DNA of 64,000 bases, taken from assembly GCA_035441325.1 (NCBI GenBank), contig DAOROA010000006.1:1-64000 (forward strand), read 5' to 3'. The DNA comes from Competibacter_A sp002352125 (GTDB lineage: Bacteria > Pseudomonadota > Gammaproteobacteria > Competibacterales > Competibacteraceae). The notes below the pieces were generated by a model. The model made no database searches and was not told the origin of the DNA. It was given only the letters and a program-made list of their open reading frames with translations. Positions 1 to 9,356 of this stretch are shown here, one piece after another (the first letter of the stretch is position 1; every line of letters begins with the position of its first letter). The translations under genes were made by a program, and so were the position numbers.

Positions 1-72
1 CTAGGTGGCAGAGTGGTCATGCAGCGGCCTGCAAAGCCGTGGACGCCGGTTCGATTCCGACCCTAGCCTCCA
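1..72 (+). tRNA. tRNA-Cys (GCA), 5' end cut by window edge
   Basis: A tRNA cloverleaf with anticodon GCA in the loop CTGCAAA and a five-base-pair stem (GCGGC/GCCGT). The T arm carries GGTTCGATTCC. The 3' acceptor strand CCTAGCC is followed by T and an encoded CCA. The first two acceptor bases (expected GG) lie outside the window. It stands directly before tRNA-Leu(UAA), the same order as cysT-leuZ in enteric bacteria, so a tRNA-Gly probably lies just upstream. Confidence 0.95.
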
Positions 73-85
73 TATCATTGCTTCT

Positions 86-173
86 GCTGGTGTGGTGGAA
101 TGGTATACACACAGGACTTAAAATCCTGCGCCGTTAGCCCGGCTTGTGGGTTCGAGTCCCACCACCAGCACCA
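86..173 (+). tRNA. tRNA-Leu (UAA)
   Basis: Complete class II tRNA. The acceptor GCTGGTG pairs with CACCAGC, followed by A and an encoded CCA. The anticodon stem CAGGA/TCCTG holds loop CTTAAAA, giving anticodon TAA. A long variable arm and a TTCGAGTCC T loop follow. It lies 13 bases after tRNA-Cys and is probably co-transcribed with it. Confidence 0.96.
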
Positions 174-401
174 TTCATCGCTCACCATCTTCATTGGTCT
201 CGACGCTCTTCGTTGAGGGGCGTTCCGGGTTCCGCCTTCCTCGCCCAAGCCATGCGCCAGCGTTTTTTCTTCGGCGGTGGAGGCGACGAAAGCATGGACC
301 GCCATCGCTCCAATCTCGTACTGCTCCAAGTCGCGGCGGTTACAACGGATGCAGTCCCTTCAGCGTGGCCGTATTCCGCCGTTCGCGAACTATGTTAATA
401 A

Positions 402-415
402 CCAATAATTATTGG
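402..415. promoter_or_regulatory. perfect 14-base palindrome upstream of the sulfate-activation gene
   Basis: CCAATAATTATTGG is a perfect inverted repeat in a short AT-rich island about 55 bases before the start codon at 470. The rest of 174-469 shows nothing else recognisable. Position and symmetry suit an operator for a dimeric regulator, but I cannot name the protein. Confidence 0.35.
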
Positions 416-469
416 AATATCGTTTTTTCTTTACAAGAAAATATAAAAAACCTTATTCGAGCGAACACT

Positions 470-2194
470 ATGATCCACCTGATCGAGCCCCACGGAGGCG
501 TTCTCAAAGAACTGTACGCAGGTGTCGCGGAAGCGGACCAAATCAAGGATCGAGCTAGGGAATATCTGTCCTGGGATTTGACTGCACGCCAACTGTGCGA
601 CTTGGAGCTGCTGCTAAACGGCGGGTTTTCGCCGCTCGAAGGTTTTCTGAACCAGACCGATTACGACCGGGTGGTCGAGGATATGCGGCTGAGTGACGGT
701 ACGCTATGGCCGATGCCGATCACCCTCGATGTGTCCGAGGAGTTCGCTGGCCGCATCGGTCGCGGCGACCGGGTTGCGTTGCGCGATCCCGAAGGCGTTT
801 TGATCGCGGTGCTGGAAGTGGACGATATCTGGCGGCCCGACCGGCGCTACGAAGCTCAACAAGTGTTCGGTACCGCCGACGAACACCATCCCGGCGTGTT
901 TCGCCTGCTGCAACGGACGGGGCCGGTTTACGTTGGCGGCCAGGTACGCGGCGTCGAACCGCCCACCCATTACGATTTTCCGCATCTGCGCGACTCGCCG
1001 CGCGAACTGCGCGACCGTTTCGCCAAGCTGGGCTGGCAGCGGGTGGTGGCCTTTCAGACCCGAAACCCGATGCATCGCGCCCATCAGGAACTAACTTTAC
1101 GCGCCATCCAACAGGCCGAGGCCAACCTGCTCGTCCATCCGGCGGTCGGCCCGACCAAGCCCGGCGACGTCGATCATTATTCGCGAGTGCGTTGCTACGA
1201 GCACCTGCTGCAAACTTATCCCGAACAGACCACCGCTCTGAGCCTGCTGAGCTTGGCGATGCGGCTGGCTGGGCCGCGCGAGGCGCTCTGGCATGCCATC
1301 ATCCGCCAAAATTACGGTTGCACGCATTTCGTCGTCGGCTGCAATCACGCCGAGCCGGGTCAGGAGCAGTCCGGGCGAACATTCTACGAATCTTATGCCG
1401 CCCAGGAATTGATCGCCCGCTATCAAGGCGAATTGGGCATTCAAATTCTGTCGCTTCGGGAAATGGTCTACGTGCAGGAACGCGCGCAATACATACCTGC
1501 CGATACAGTGCCCTCAGGCGAAACTGTGTTGAACCTTTCCAATACCGAATTTCGGCGCCGCTTGCAGGAGGGATTGGAAATCCCCGAATGGTTTTCTTAT
1601 CCCGAAATCGTCGCGGAGTTGCGCCGCACGCATCCGCCGCGCCACCGGCAAGGCTTCACGGTATTCTTCACCGGTCTGTCCGGCTCCGGAAAATCCACCA
1701 TCGCCAACGCGCTGATGGTCAAGTTGCTGGAGCTGGGCGGGCGCTCGGTGACGCTGCTGGACGGCGACATCGTCCGCAAGCATCTGTCGAGCGAGCTGGG
1801 GTTCTCGCGGGAACATCGCAACATCAATATCCTGCGGATCGGTTTCGTCGCCAGCGAGATCACCAAGAACGGCGGTATCGCCATCTGCGCACCGATCGCG
1901 CCCTACGCCGCTACCCGCCGCGAAGTCCGGGAAATGATCGCCCCACTCGGTGGCTTTATCGAAGTCCACGTCGCCACGCCGCTGGAAACCTGCGAGAGCC
2001 GCGACCGCAAGGGGCTATACGCCAAGGCGCGGGCCGGTGTCCTCAAGGAATTCACCGGTATCAGCGATCCCTACGAAGCGCCGGAACGGCCCGAGCTAAC
2101 CCTCGATACTTGCGACTGCACGCCGGGCGAAGCGGCCCAGCGCGTTTTGTTGAAGCTAGAAAGCCTGGGTTATATCCGGGGCCGGAGTCTGTGA
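470..2194 (+). CDS. bifunctional sulfate adenylyltransferase / adenylylsulfate kinase
   Basis: A 574-residue fusion enzyme that activates sulfate: ATP sulfurylase makes APS and APS kinase phosphorylates it to PAPS in the cytoplasm. The N-terminal two thirds is a monofunctional-type ATP sulfurylase (PUA-like then catalytic domain) with the QTRNPMHRAH nucleotide-binding motif and a VGPTKPGD segment. The C-terminal 190 residues are APS kinase with P-loop GLSGSGKS and a DGD motif. The open frame extends upstream, but MIHLIEPHGG is the usual family N-terminus, so the ATG at 470 is chosen although its ribosome-binding site is weak. No other cys genes are adjacent, so whether it serves assimilation or sulfated products is open. 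Confidence 0.9.
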   Translation: MIHLIEPHGGVLKELYAGVAEADQIKDRAREYLSWDLTARQLCDLELLLNGGFSPLEGFLNQTDYDRVVEDMRLSDGTLWPMPITLDVSEEFAGRIGRGDRVALRDPEGVLIAVLEVDDIWRPDRRYEAQQVFGTADEHHPGVFRLLQRTGPVYVGGQVRGVEPPTHYDFPHLRDSPRELRDRFAKLGWQRVVAFQTRNPMHRAHQELTLRAIQQAEANLLVHPAVGPTKPGDVDHYSRVRCYEHLLQTYPEQTTALSLLSLAMRLAGPREALWHAIIRQNYGCTHFVVGCNHAEPGQEQSGRTFYESYAAQELIARYQGELGIQILSLREMVYVQERAQYIPADTVPSGETVLNLSNTEFRRRLQEGLEIPEWFSYPEIVAELRRTHPPRHRQGFTVFFTGLSGSGKSTIANALMVKLLELGGRSVTLLDGDIVRKHLSSELGFSREHRNINILRIGFVASEITKNGGIAICAPIAPYAATRREVREMIAPLGGFIEVHVATPLETCESRDRKGLYAKARAGVLKEFTGISDPYEAPERPELTLDTCDCTPGEAAQRVLLKLESLGYIRGRSL

Positions 2195-2202
2195 AACACG
2201 CC

Positions 2203-2988
2203 TCAACGTCGATCCGGCAACGGCGCGGCATCATCGATCAACTCGGCGATGGGCCGGGCACTGACCGCGAAAGCTTGAAAAGGGCTGCGCTCCAAATAAG
2301 CGGCGGTAAAGCCGACCGAAATGGCCGAGGCGTAAAGCAGCATCGCCGCTAACTGCGACCGCCAGTTGTCCAGGTGCACCAGCGCCACGGCCAGCAGCGT
2401 CAGCGTTCCCAGACAGGCGACCGCGAACCATTTCAACGGATCGCCGCGCCGCTGGCTCAATGCCAACCGATGATGGCGGGCCGATTGCGCTTTTTCGAGA
2501 TTGCGCGCCACGATGTACTGGGCGTTGGGATTCAGGCGGCCCGTCAACGGCTCGCCCAGCACGACGTGGGTCAACTGCCGCGAAAGCGCGCATGCTTGCG
2601 GACTGCTTTCGCCCCGCGCCAGCGACGACCATTCCAACACCGCAGCACGAATGTAGCTGCGAACGGCGGCGGCCAACGGCGCGCCCGTCTCCGGCGGCAG
2701 GCTGTCGGCGAGATCGAGCATTCCGCGCAAGCCGTCCGCCTCTTGCAGGATCATAGTCTGCGCCCGGTCGCGGATGTTCCAGATATCGTTGGCGAAAAAC
2801 GCCATGTACAGCCCAAACAGCAGGCCGATGATCGCGACCAGTTGCGGCGAAACGTTGGTCAGGCGTCGGAAAATCCCGCTGATTCTAGGCGAGTTGATGA
2901 GCCAGAAAATCAGACCGGCCGTAGCGAACGTCGCCAGAATCCCAAGAATCAGCAACGCGACGTAATGAAACTCTTGAGCAAGAGCCAT
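2203..2988 (-). CDS. DUF4239-like membrane protein
   Basis: A 261-residue inner-membrane protein. Two hydrophobic N-terminal segments (about residues 9-31 and 46-66) and two C-terminal ones (about 188-208 and 213-232) flank a soluble central region rich in Arg and Ala. Architecture and the GLLFGLYMAFFANDIW stretch resemble bestrophin-like DUF4239 proteins, whose function is not established. It converges on the sulfate-activation gene eight bases away. No clear Shine-Dalgarno precedes the ATG at 2988, so the start is uncertain. Family assignment is from recall, not a search. Confidence 0.65.
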   Translation of the reverse strand: MALAQEFHYVALLILGILATFATAGLIFWLINSPRISGIFRRLTNVSPQLVAIIGLLFGLYMAFFANDIWNIRDRAQTMILQEADGLRGMLDLADSLPPETGAPLAAAVRSYIRAAVLEWSSLARGESSPQACALSRQLTHVVLGEPLTGRLNPNAQYIVARNLEKAQSARHHRLALSQRRGDPLKWFAVACLGTLTLLAVALVHLDNWRSQLAAMLLYASAISVGFTAAYLERSPFQAFAVSARPIAELIDDAAPLPDRR

Positions 2989-3070
2989 GAGAGGGAGACG
3001 GTTGTGATGGTTACGGGAATCGGAACGTCAGCCGCCGAGCCAAAATATCGGCCGGAGCCAAGATCGAGCC

Positions 3071-4525
3071 TCAGCCCAGGCCGACGCAGAGATACTTGAT
3101 GTCCAGATACTCATCGATCCCGTATTTGGACCCTTCGCGGCCGAAACCGGATTCTTTGACGCCGCCGAACGGCGCCACCTCGGTCGAGATCAGCCCGGTG
3201 TTGATACCGACCATGCCATATTGCAGCGCTTCCGCCACCCGAAACACTCGATTCAGGTTGCGGCTGTAGAAATAGGCGGCCAAGCCAAATTCGGTGGCGT
3301 TCGCCAACCGAATCGCTTCCTCGTCGGTTTGGAACCGGAACAGCGGCGCCACCGGGCCGAAGGTCTCCTCGCGGGCCACCAACATGGTCGGTTTCACCTC
3401 GCTCAAAACGGTCGGCTCGTAGAAGGTGCCGCCCAGCGCGTGCCGTTGGCCGCCGGTCAGCACTTTCGCGCCCTGGGTTAGTGCATCGGCGATATGGCGC
3501 TCGACTTTCGCTAGCGCCGCCGCGTCGATCAGCGGTCCTTGCATCACGCCCGGTTCCAGGCCGTTGCCGACTTTGAGTTGCTCGCGCACCGCCTGTGTCA
3601 ACCGTTCGGCGAAAGCGTCGTAAATGCCATCTTGCACCAGGAACCGGTTGGCGCAGACGCAGGTTTGACCGCTGTTGCGATATTTGGAAGCCAGTGCTCC
3701 GGCTATCGCCGCGTCGAGATCGGCATCGTCGAACACGATGAACGGCGCATTGCCCCCCAGTTCCAGCGAGAGCCTTTTCAGCGTTCCGGCGCAGCGCTGC
3801 ATCAGATATTTGCCGGTCCGGGTCGAGCCGGTGAAGCTCAGCTTGCGCACCAGCGGGTTGTCGAGAATTTCGTCGCCGATCACCTGGGCGGGGCCGGCAA
3901 CCACGTTCAGCGCTCCGGCGGGCAATCCCGCCCGTTCCGCCAACACCGCCAACGCCAGCGCCGAAAACGGCGTCTGCGGTGCCGGTTTGACTACCATCGT
4001 GCAGCCCGCCGCCAGCGCTGCGCCAACCTTACGGGCGATCATCGCCGTCGGAAAATTCCACGGCGTGATCGCCGCACACACTCCGACCGGCTCTTTCAGA
4101 ACTAAAATGCGCTTGTCCGGCTGATGGGCGGGAATAGTGTCGCCGTAAATCCGCTTGCCTTCTTCGGCGAACCATTCGACGAAGCTGGCCGCATAACCGA
4201 TCTCGCCGCGCGCCTCGGCCAGAGGCTTGCCTTGCTCCAGGGTCAGCAGCGTCGCCAGATCTTCGCGATGCGCCAGCACGAGGTCGAACCAGCGCCGCAA
4301 GATCGTCGCTCGCGCCTGCGCAGTCAGGGTTTTCCAACCCGGCCACGCGGCGTGGGCCGCCTCGATGGCGCGGCGGGTTTCGACGGCGCCCAGTTCGGGG
4401 ACGTGGCCCAGAACCTCCCCGGTAGCGGGATCGGTGATGGGGGATGTGGCGCCGTTGTCGGCGTCGATCCAAGAACCGGCAACAAAACACTGCTGCCGGA
4501 AAAGCGTGGTGTCGCGAAGTTGCAT
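3071..4525 (-). CDS. gabD: NAD(P)-dependent succinate-semialdehyde dehydrogenase
   Basis: A 484-residue aldehyde dehydrogenase that oxidises succinate semialdehyde to succinate, the last step of the GABA shunt. The N-terminus follows the GabD pattern (LRDTTLFRQQCFVAGSW). The catalytic Glu lies in LSLELGGNAPF and the nucleophile Cys in NSGQTCVCANR; the nucleotide-binding TPWNFP and FTGST motifs are present. Length equals the family norm. No gabT is adjacent. The start ATG at 4525 is preceded by GGGAAA. Substrate specificity within the aldehyde dehydrogenase family is inferred from overall resemblance. Confidence 0.9.
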   Translation of the reverse strand: MQLRDTTLFRQQCFVAGSWIDADNGATSPITDPATGEVLGHVPELGAVETRRAIEAAHAAWPGWKTLTAQARATILRRWFDLVLAHREDLATLLTLEQGKPLAEARGEIGYAASFVEWFAEEGKRIYGDTIPAHQPDKRILVLKEPVGVCAAITPWNFPTAMIARKVGAALAAGCTMVVKPAPQTPFSALALAVLAERAGLPAGALNVVAGPAQVIGDEILDNPLVRKLSFTGSTRTGKYLMQRCAGTLKRLSLELGGNAPFIVFDDADLDAAIAGALASKYRNSGQTCVCANRFLVQDGIYDAFAERLTQAVREQLKVGNGLEPGVMQGPLIDAAALAKVERHIADALTQGAKVLTGGQRHALGGTFYEPTVLSEVKPTMLVAREETFGPVAPLFRFQTDEEAIRLANATEFGLAAYFYSRNLNRVFRVAEALQYGMVGINTGLISTEVAPFGGVKESGFGREGSKYGIDEYLDIKYLCVGLG

Positions 4526-4718
4526 GGCCGTTTCCCGGATGATGAGGCGAAGGCTGCGGGCCGTCCCGGACGCACGATGGCCGAGCGTCCGGCCATGACT
4601 TCATTTGGCCGTCGGCCGGTCCGGTGGCCCGAGATAATTAGCAAGCCCGAACCACAATACAATATTATATTTGGGCTTTTCTCCAAAACCTTATGGATCA
4701 CTATACCGACGGAGCCGT

Positions 4719-6290
4719 ATGACCGTGAAATTTCGAATGCTGCTAAGTCTGGCCCTGCTGACGGGCGTTTTGTGCTGCCCGGTGGCGAGCTTTGGTGCGC
4801 CCAACGTGCCCGAAGCCACCCCGGCCACGACGCCGCCCCCGAAGCGCTTCAATTTCGCCGATGTTCGTCGCCGCGCCGAGGTGCTAGCTACCCAGCCATT
4901 TCAGGAGCCTGGCAATAACCTGCCTGATTTTTTTGCAAAGCTGGATTACGACCAGTATCGCGATATCCGTTTCCGGGCCGAAAAAAGCCTGTGGCGGGAT
5001 GCCGGATTGCCTTTCGAAATTCAGTTTGCTCCGCTCGGGTTTTTGTTCAACCGGCAGGTCGCTATCAACGTGATCGCGGACGGCGAGAGCAAGCCTGTCG
5101 AGTATGCCAACGATTTGTTCGATTATGGCCGCAATGAAGTGCCTGGTGACTTGCCCAAAGATTTGGGATTTGCCGGCTTCAAGGTGTTGTATCCGTTGCA
5201 CACCGACAACCATTACGACGAAGTCGCGGTATTCCTGGGGGCGAGTTATTTTCGTGCTGTCGGCCAAGGTCAAAACTACGGCTTGTCGGCGCGCGGTTTG
5301 GCCATCGATACCGGCTTGCCTAAACCCGAGGAGTTTCCGTATTTCCGCGAGTTTTGGCTGGAAAAGCCGGGCAAGGATGCCACCGATTTGACCGTTTACG
5401 CGCTGCTGGACAGCCAGAGCCTTGCCGGCGCCTACCGCTTTGTCATCAAACCGGGCGTCGCCACGCAGGTCGAGGTCAAATCCAGCATCTTCGTTCGCAG
5501 CAGGGTGCAGAAACTCGGCGTGGCGCCGTTGACCAGCATGTTTTTCCACGGTGCGCTGAACGAGCGGTTTTTCGACGATTTCCGCCCGCAGGTACACGAT
5601 TCCGACGGGCTGCTCATGTCCACCGGCAACGGCGAATGGATTTGGCGGTCGTTGAACAATCCGCCACGATTGCGCATCAGTGCCTATCAGGATAACAATC
5701 CGCGCGGTTTCGGCTTGTTGCAGCGCGACCGCGCTTTCGACAACTATCAGGATCTGGAGGCGAACTACCACGCTCGCCCTAGCATTTGGGTCGAGCCGCA
5801 GGGCGAATGGGGCAAAGGCTCGGTACAGTTGATCGAAATCCCCAGCGATGCTGAGCGCTACGACAATATCGCCGCGTTTTGGGTGCCGGAAAAACCCGTC
5901 GAGGCTGGCCAGCAACTGGAATTCAACTACCGGTTATCCTTCTTCCTCGATATGCCGAATTTGTCGCCAGGCGGCCGGACGCTAGCTAGCCGGGTCGGCG
6001 CGGGCGGCGCGGGCGATCTCAAACCCGAGATCCGGCGATTCGTGATCGATTTTGGCGGCGAAGCGCTGGCCAAACTGGCGGACGATGCCCCCGTTCAAGC
6101 CGTGGTCAGTGCCTCGACCGGCCAGATCCAAAGCGTGGTCGTTCATAAAAATCCACATACCAACGGCTGGCGCTTGTCCTTCGAGCTGTTGCCGCAAGAT
6201 GGTGATCCGTCCGAATTGCGCTGTTTCCTCAAACTCGGCAATGACGTGCTGACGGAAACCTGGAGCTATCAGTGGACCGCAGCAAAGTAG
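4719..6290 (+). CDS. opgG: glucans biosynthesis protein G (periplasmic)
   Basis: A 523-residue periplasmic protein of the MdoG/OpgG family, needed for building the branched osmoregulated periplasmic glucan backbone. A Sec-type signal peptide occupies about residues 5-25 and ends near ASFGAP. The mature protein begins with the family pattern FNFADVRRRAEVLA and contains the LFDYGRN and NGEWIWR motifs. The ATG at 4719 is chosen because GGAG precedes it and the signal peptide starts there; upstream in-frame codons add no plausible sequence. It is the first gene of opgG-(unknown)-opgH. The region upstream (4526-4718) is divergent from gabD and AT-rich. Confidence 0.93.
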   Translation: MTVKFRMLLSLALLTGVLCCPVASFGAPNVPEATPATTPPPKRFNFADVRRRAEVLATQPFQEPGNNLPDFFAKLDYDQYRDIRFRAEKSLWRDAGLPFEIQFAPLGFLFNRQVAINVIADGESKPVEYANDLFDYGRNEVPGDLPKDLGFAGFKVLYPLHTDNHYDEVAVFLGASYFRAVGQGQNYGLSARGLAIDTGLPKPEEFPYFREFWLEKPGKDATDLTVYALLDSQSLAGAYRFVIKPGVATQVEVKSSIFVRSRVQKLGVAPLTSMFFHGALNERFFDDFRPQVHDSDGLLMSTGNGEWIWRSLNNPPRLRISAYQDNNPRGFGLLQRDRAFDNYQDLEANYHARPSIWVEPQGEWGKGSVQLIEIPSDAERYDNIAAFWVPEKPVEAGQQLEFNYRLSFFLDMPNLSPGGRTLASRVGAGGAGDLKPEIRRFVIDFGGEALAKLADDAPVQAVVSASTGQIQSVVVHKNPHTNGWRLSFELLPQDGDPSELRCFLKLGNDVLTETWSYQWTAAK

Positions 6291-6778
6291 GCGCAGCGCA
6301 TCCGTATTTGGCTTCGCCCGTCGTCGCGCCGGCCAGCGAGTTGCTGTTTGGCCGGCTCGCCGCTTACTGGCAAACCCTGGGTGTGATCGACCCCGCCCAA
6401 GTGGCGGCCTTGAGCGAGCAGGCGCTGCGCCGCGCGGCCGAACTACCGGAAACGCCCGGACTCGATCCGCTCGCACGGGCGTTGTTGGGTGCCAGCGAGC
6501 TGCTGGACGACTGGCTGGCCCGGTCGCTCGGCTTGCCTCGAACGTCGCGAAGTTTGGCCGCCGCGCGGGCCGCCCTGCTCAGCGGCGTGGCGTCGGATTG
6601 GCCGACAACGCTGTTCGCGCCCCCCGGCGAGGCGGAAACGCTGTTGGAAACCTTGCGTGAGGCTATCGCCGAACCCGTGCCCGCACCGGTTCCCGGCGAT
6701 ATGCCGGCGCAGCGAATCGAACTGTTTTCGCTGCTTGGTCCTTTGCTCCGGTTATGGCGGCAGCCGGCTGGCGCCTGA
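6272..6778 (+). CDS. unknown 168-residue protein between opgG and opgH
   Basis: The frame starts inside the last codons of opgG (19-base overlap), which suggests translational coupling, and stops 28 bases before opgH. The product is soluble, Ala/Leu-rich and helical, with no signal peptide or membrane segment and no motif I recognise. The adjacent OpgH is 691 residues, shorter than the roughly 847 of the E. coli protein, whose extra length is a cytoplasmic N-terminus. This protein plus OpgH gives about the same total. I see no clear sequence similarity to that N-terminus, so a split-domain role is only a hypothesis. Confidence 0.6.
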   Translation: MDRSKVGAAHPYLASPVVAPASELLFGRLAAYWQTLGVIDPAQVAALSEQALRRAAELPETPGLDPLARALLGASELLDDWLARSLGLPRTSRSLAAARAALLSGVASDWPTTLFAPPGEAETLLETLREAIAEPVPAPVPGDMPAQRIELFSLLGPLLRLWRQPAGA

Positions 6779-6806
6779 TTGCGTCACTTCATTTTTGGAA
6801 TGCCCG

Positions 6807-8882
6807 ATGGCTAAACCCGTTCGACCTCCGATCATTGAACACACCCTGCGGCGGGCAATATTTTTCCTGCTGGTCATCCTAACCACGCTGATCGCGCTGG
6901 GGTTGTTGGTAAGCGTATTCCATACCGACGGCCTGAGCCCGATGGAGCTGTTGCTGCTGCTGCTCTACACGATTCTGTTCTCTTGGATTTGCGTTTCGTT
7001 CTGGACGGCGTTCATGGGCTTTTTCGTGATCCTGTTCGGGCGCGACCGCTGGGCGATTTCCCGCCAGTCCACCGCACCGCTGGACCCGGCCAAACCACCG
7101 CCGCGCACGGCGATCCTGATGCCGATCTACAACGAGGACTCGGATCGGGTATTCGCCGGCTTGCGCGCCATTCATCGGTCGCTGGCCGGGACCGGCCAAC
7201 TTGCGGGGTTCGATTTCTTCGTCCTCAGCGATACCCGCGATCCCGACGTGTGGGTGGAAGAGGAGTTGCGCTGGCAGGACATGGTGCGGGCACTGGACGG
7301 GAAAGGGCGAATCTTCTATCGCAACCGGCCGGAGAACACCAGCCGCAAGAGCGGTAACCTGGAAGACTTTTGCACCCGCTGGGGCGGTCGATACCGCTAC
7401 ATGATCGTGCTGGACGCCGACAGCATCATGAAGGGCGAAACCTTGGTGGAGATGGTGCGGCTGATGGAACGCTATCCGGGCGTGGCCTTGATCCAGACCC
7501 CGCCGGTGCCGGTGAACCGCGAATCGCTGTTTGCTCGCATCCTGCAGTTCGCCAGCAGCATTTACGGACGGATGTTCACCGCAGGTCTGAACTATTGGCA
7601 GTTGGGCGAAAGCAACTACTGGGGCCACAACGCCATCATCCGGATTCAGCCGTTCCTCGATCACTGCGGATTGCCCAAGCTGCCGGGCCGCGAGCCGTTC
7701 GGCGGCGAAATCCTCAGCCACGATTTTGTCGAAGCGGCGCTGCTGCGCCGGGCCGGCTGGGAGGTGTGGCTGGCTTACGATTTGGAAGGCAGCTACGAAG
7801 AAATCCCGCCGACCCTGATCGATTACGCCAAGCGCGATCGTCGTTGGTGTCAGGGCAATCTCCAGCATTTGCGGCTAGGTCTGTCTCGTGGATTTAATCT
7901 ATTGAGTCGGCTGCACTTTCTGATGGGGGTGATGTCTTACGCGGCCTCACCTCTCTGGCTGCTGTTCCTGATTGCCACGGGCATCGAGGCGTATCTCCAA
8001 ACCCAGCAGGAGTTGGTGTACTTCTTCGGGCACAATTGGGTGCCGGTGTGGCCGGTGTCGTTTGCGGTCGAGATGACCACCGTGCTGTTGGTGACACTGA
8101 CCATGCTGTTTTTGCCCAAGCTTTTGGCGCTGTTGCTGCTATTGAAGGACGACAAGCTGCTTCGCGCCTACGGTGGATTGTTTGGCGCGACGGCGAGCGT
8201 GGTTTTGGAGACGGTGTTCTCGGTGCTGACGGCTCCGGTACTGATGCTGTTTCAGACCAAGTTCGTGCTGGCGATCCTGATGCGCCGCGCGGTGGGTTGG
8301 CCGCCACAACAGCGCGGCGATCACATGACCAGCTTTAAGGAAGCGGCGCTGGCGCACGGCGGACACACGCTGATCGGCGTCGTCGCCGGCGCGCTGAGTT
8401 ACTGGTACGTGCCAGCTTTCTTTTGGTGGTTCACGCCGGTACTGCTGGGGTTGGTGCTGTCGATTCCGGTTTCGATGTTGTCTAGCAGTATCGCCCTCGG
8501 CCAAAAGTCGCGAGCGTTGGGTTTATTTTTGACCCCGGAGGAGACCAATCCGCCGGCAGTGCTGCGGTATCTGGAGGAGAATCTGGAAGATGACGAGCCG
8601 GTGCTGCCGGTGTTGCGGGACAAGCCGCACAGCCGCTTCGTTCAAGCCTTGACCGATCCCTACGTCAACGCCCTGCATCTTTCTTTGTTGCCGGAACGGG
8701 AACCGCCGGGCAAGCGCCGCCGCCATTATCTGGAAGGCTTGGTTCACCAGTTGGAGGAAGAGGGACCCGATAGCCTGAGCGCAGCGCAGAAGCGCGACTT
8801 GATCGCGGACCCGGACACGTTGCAACGCTTGCATGTGTTGTTCTGGAGCCGGCCACCCGCCAACGCCGGGATGTTGCCGTAA
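6807..8882 (+). CDS. opgH: glucans biosynthesis glucosyltransferase H
   Basis: A 691-residue inner-membrane GT2 glucosyltransferase that polymerises glucose from UDP-glucose for periplasmic glucans. Two transmembrane helices (about residues 13-35 and 46-76) precede the catalytic domain. That domain has PIYNED, the metal-binding DAD in VLDADS, and the QxxRW-type element in KRDRRWCQGN. A cluster of C-terminal membrane helices follows (about 365-565), then a cytoplasmic tail. The ATG at 6807 follows GGA and gives the expected start just before the first helix; the much longer upstream frame is a shadow of the preceding gene. OpgG and OpgH form the two-gene glucan pathway. Confidence 0.92.
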   Translation: MAKPVRPPIIEHTLRRAIFFLLVILTTLIALGLLVSVFHTDGLSPMELLLLLLYTILFSWICVSFWTAFMGFFVILFGRDRWAISRQSTAPLDPAKPPPRTAILMPIYNEDSDRVFAGLRAIHRSLAGTGQLAGFDFFVLSDTRDPDVWVEEELRWQDMVRALDGKGRIFYRNRPENTSRKSGNLEDFCTRWGGRYRYMIVLDADSIMKGETLVEMVRLMERYPGVALIQTPPVPVNRESLFARILQFASSIYGRMFTAGLNYWQLGESNYWGHNAIIRIQPFLDHCGLPKLPGREPFGGEILSHDFVEAALLRRAGWEVWLAYDLEGSYEEIPPTLIDYAKRDRRWCQGNLQHLRLGLSRGFNLLSRLHFLMGVMSYAASPLWLLFLIATGIEAYLQTQQELVYFFGHNWVPVWPVSFAVEMTTVLLVTLTMLFLPKLLALLLLLKDDKLLRAYGGLFGATASVVLETVFSVLTAPVLMLFQTKFVLAILMRRAVGWPPQQRGDHMTSFKEAALAHGGHTLIGVVAGALSYWYVPAFFWWFTPVLLGLVLSIPVSMLSSSIALGQKSRALGLFLTPEETNPPAVLRYLEENLEDDEPVLPVLRDKPHSRFVQALTDPYVNALHLSLLPEREPPGKRRRHYLEGLVHQLEEEGPDSLSAAQKRDLIADPDTLQRLHVLFWSRPPANAGMLP

Positions 8883-9003
8883 CGAGTGACCAGTTCGGGG
8901 CTGCGTTCGTGGATTGGGCAATCGAGCCGGTCGATATCGCCGGCGATAGCGATCCGCCGCGCTGGCGTGGCTCGGACCGGATCGCTACAATTTGTTCGAA
9001 ATC

Positions 9004-9092
<89 letters not shown>

Positions 9093-9356
9093 GATTTCGC
9101 TCCGAAAACCTTCGTCCCCGGCCCCTTGCCTGTTCGAAGCTGGTAGGGTTTCGGTTGGCGCGGTAGCGCGATCCTCCGCTGCGGGATACCGGTATCCCGT
9201 TGTGAAACCCGAAGCGCCATCGTTTCCGTGAACCCGAAGCATAGATGGCAGATCGGACTCGAATCCGCATCTGCGCACAGTTGGGACGAGGAGCGTATCG
9301 GGAAAAAACGGTCGTGGACGCGGCTTGCTCGACTTGTTGTGGCCGTTCCGTGCCGG

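Noticed and set aside
146..469. N-terminal extension of the ATP sulfurylase frame into tRNA-Leu
   Set aside because: The added 108 residues overlap a tRNA gene and do not resemble the family; the conserved protein begins at 470.
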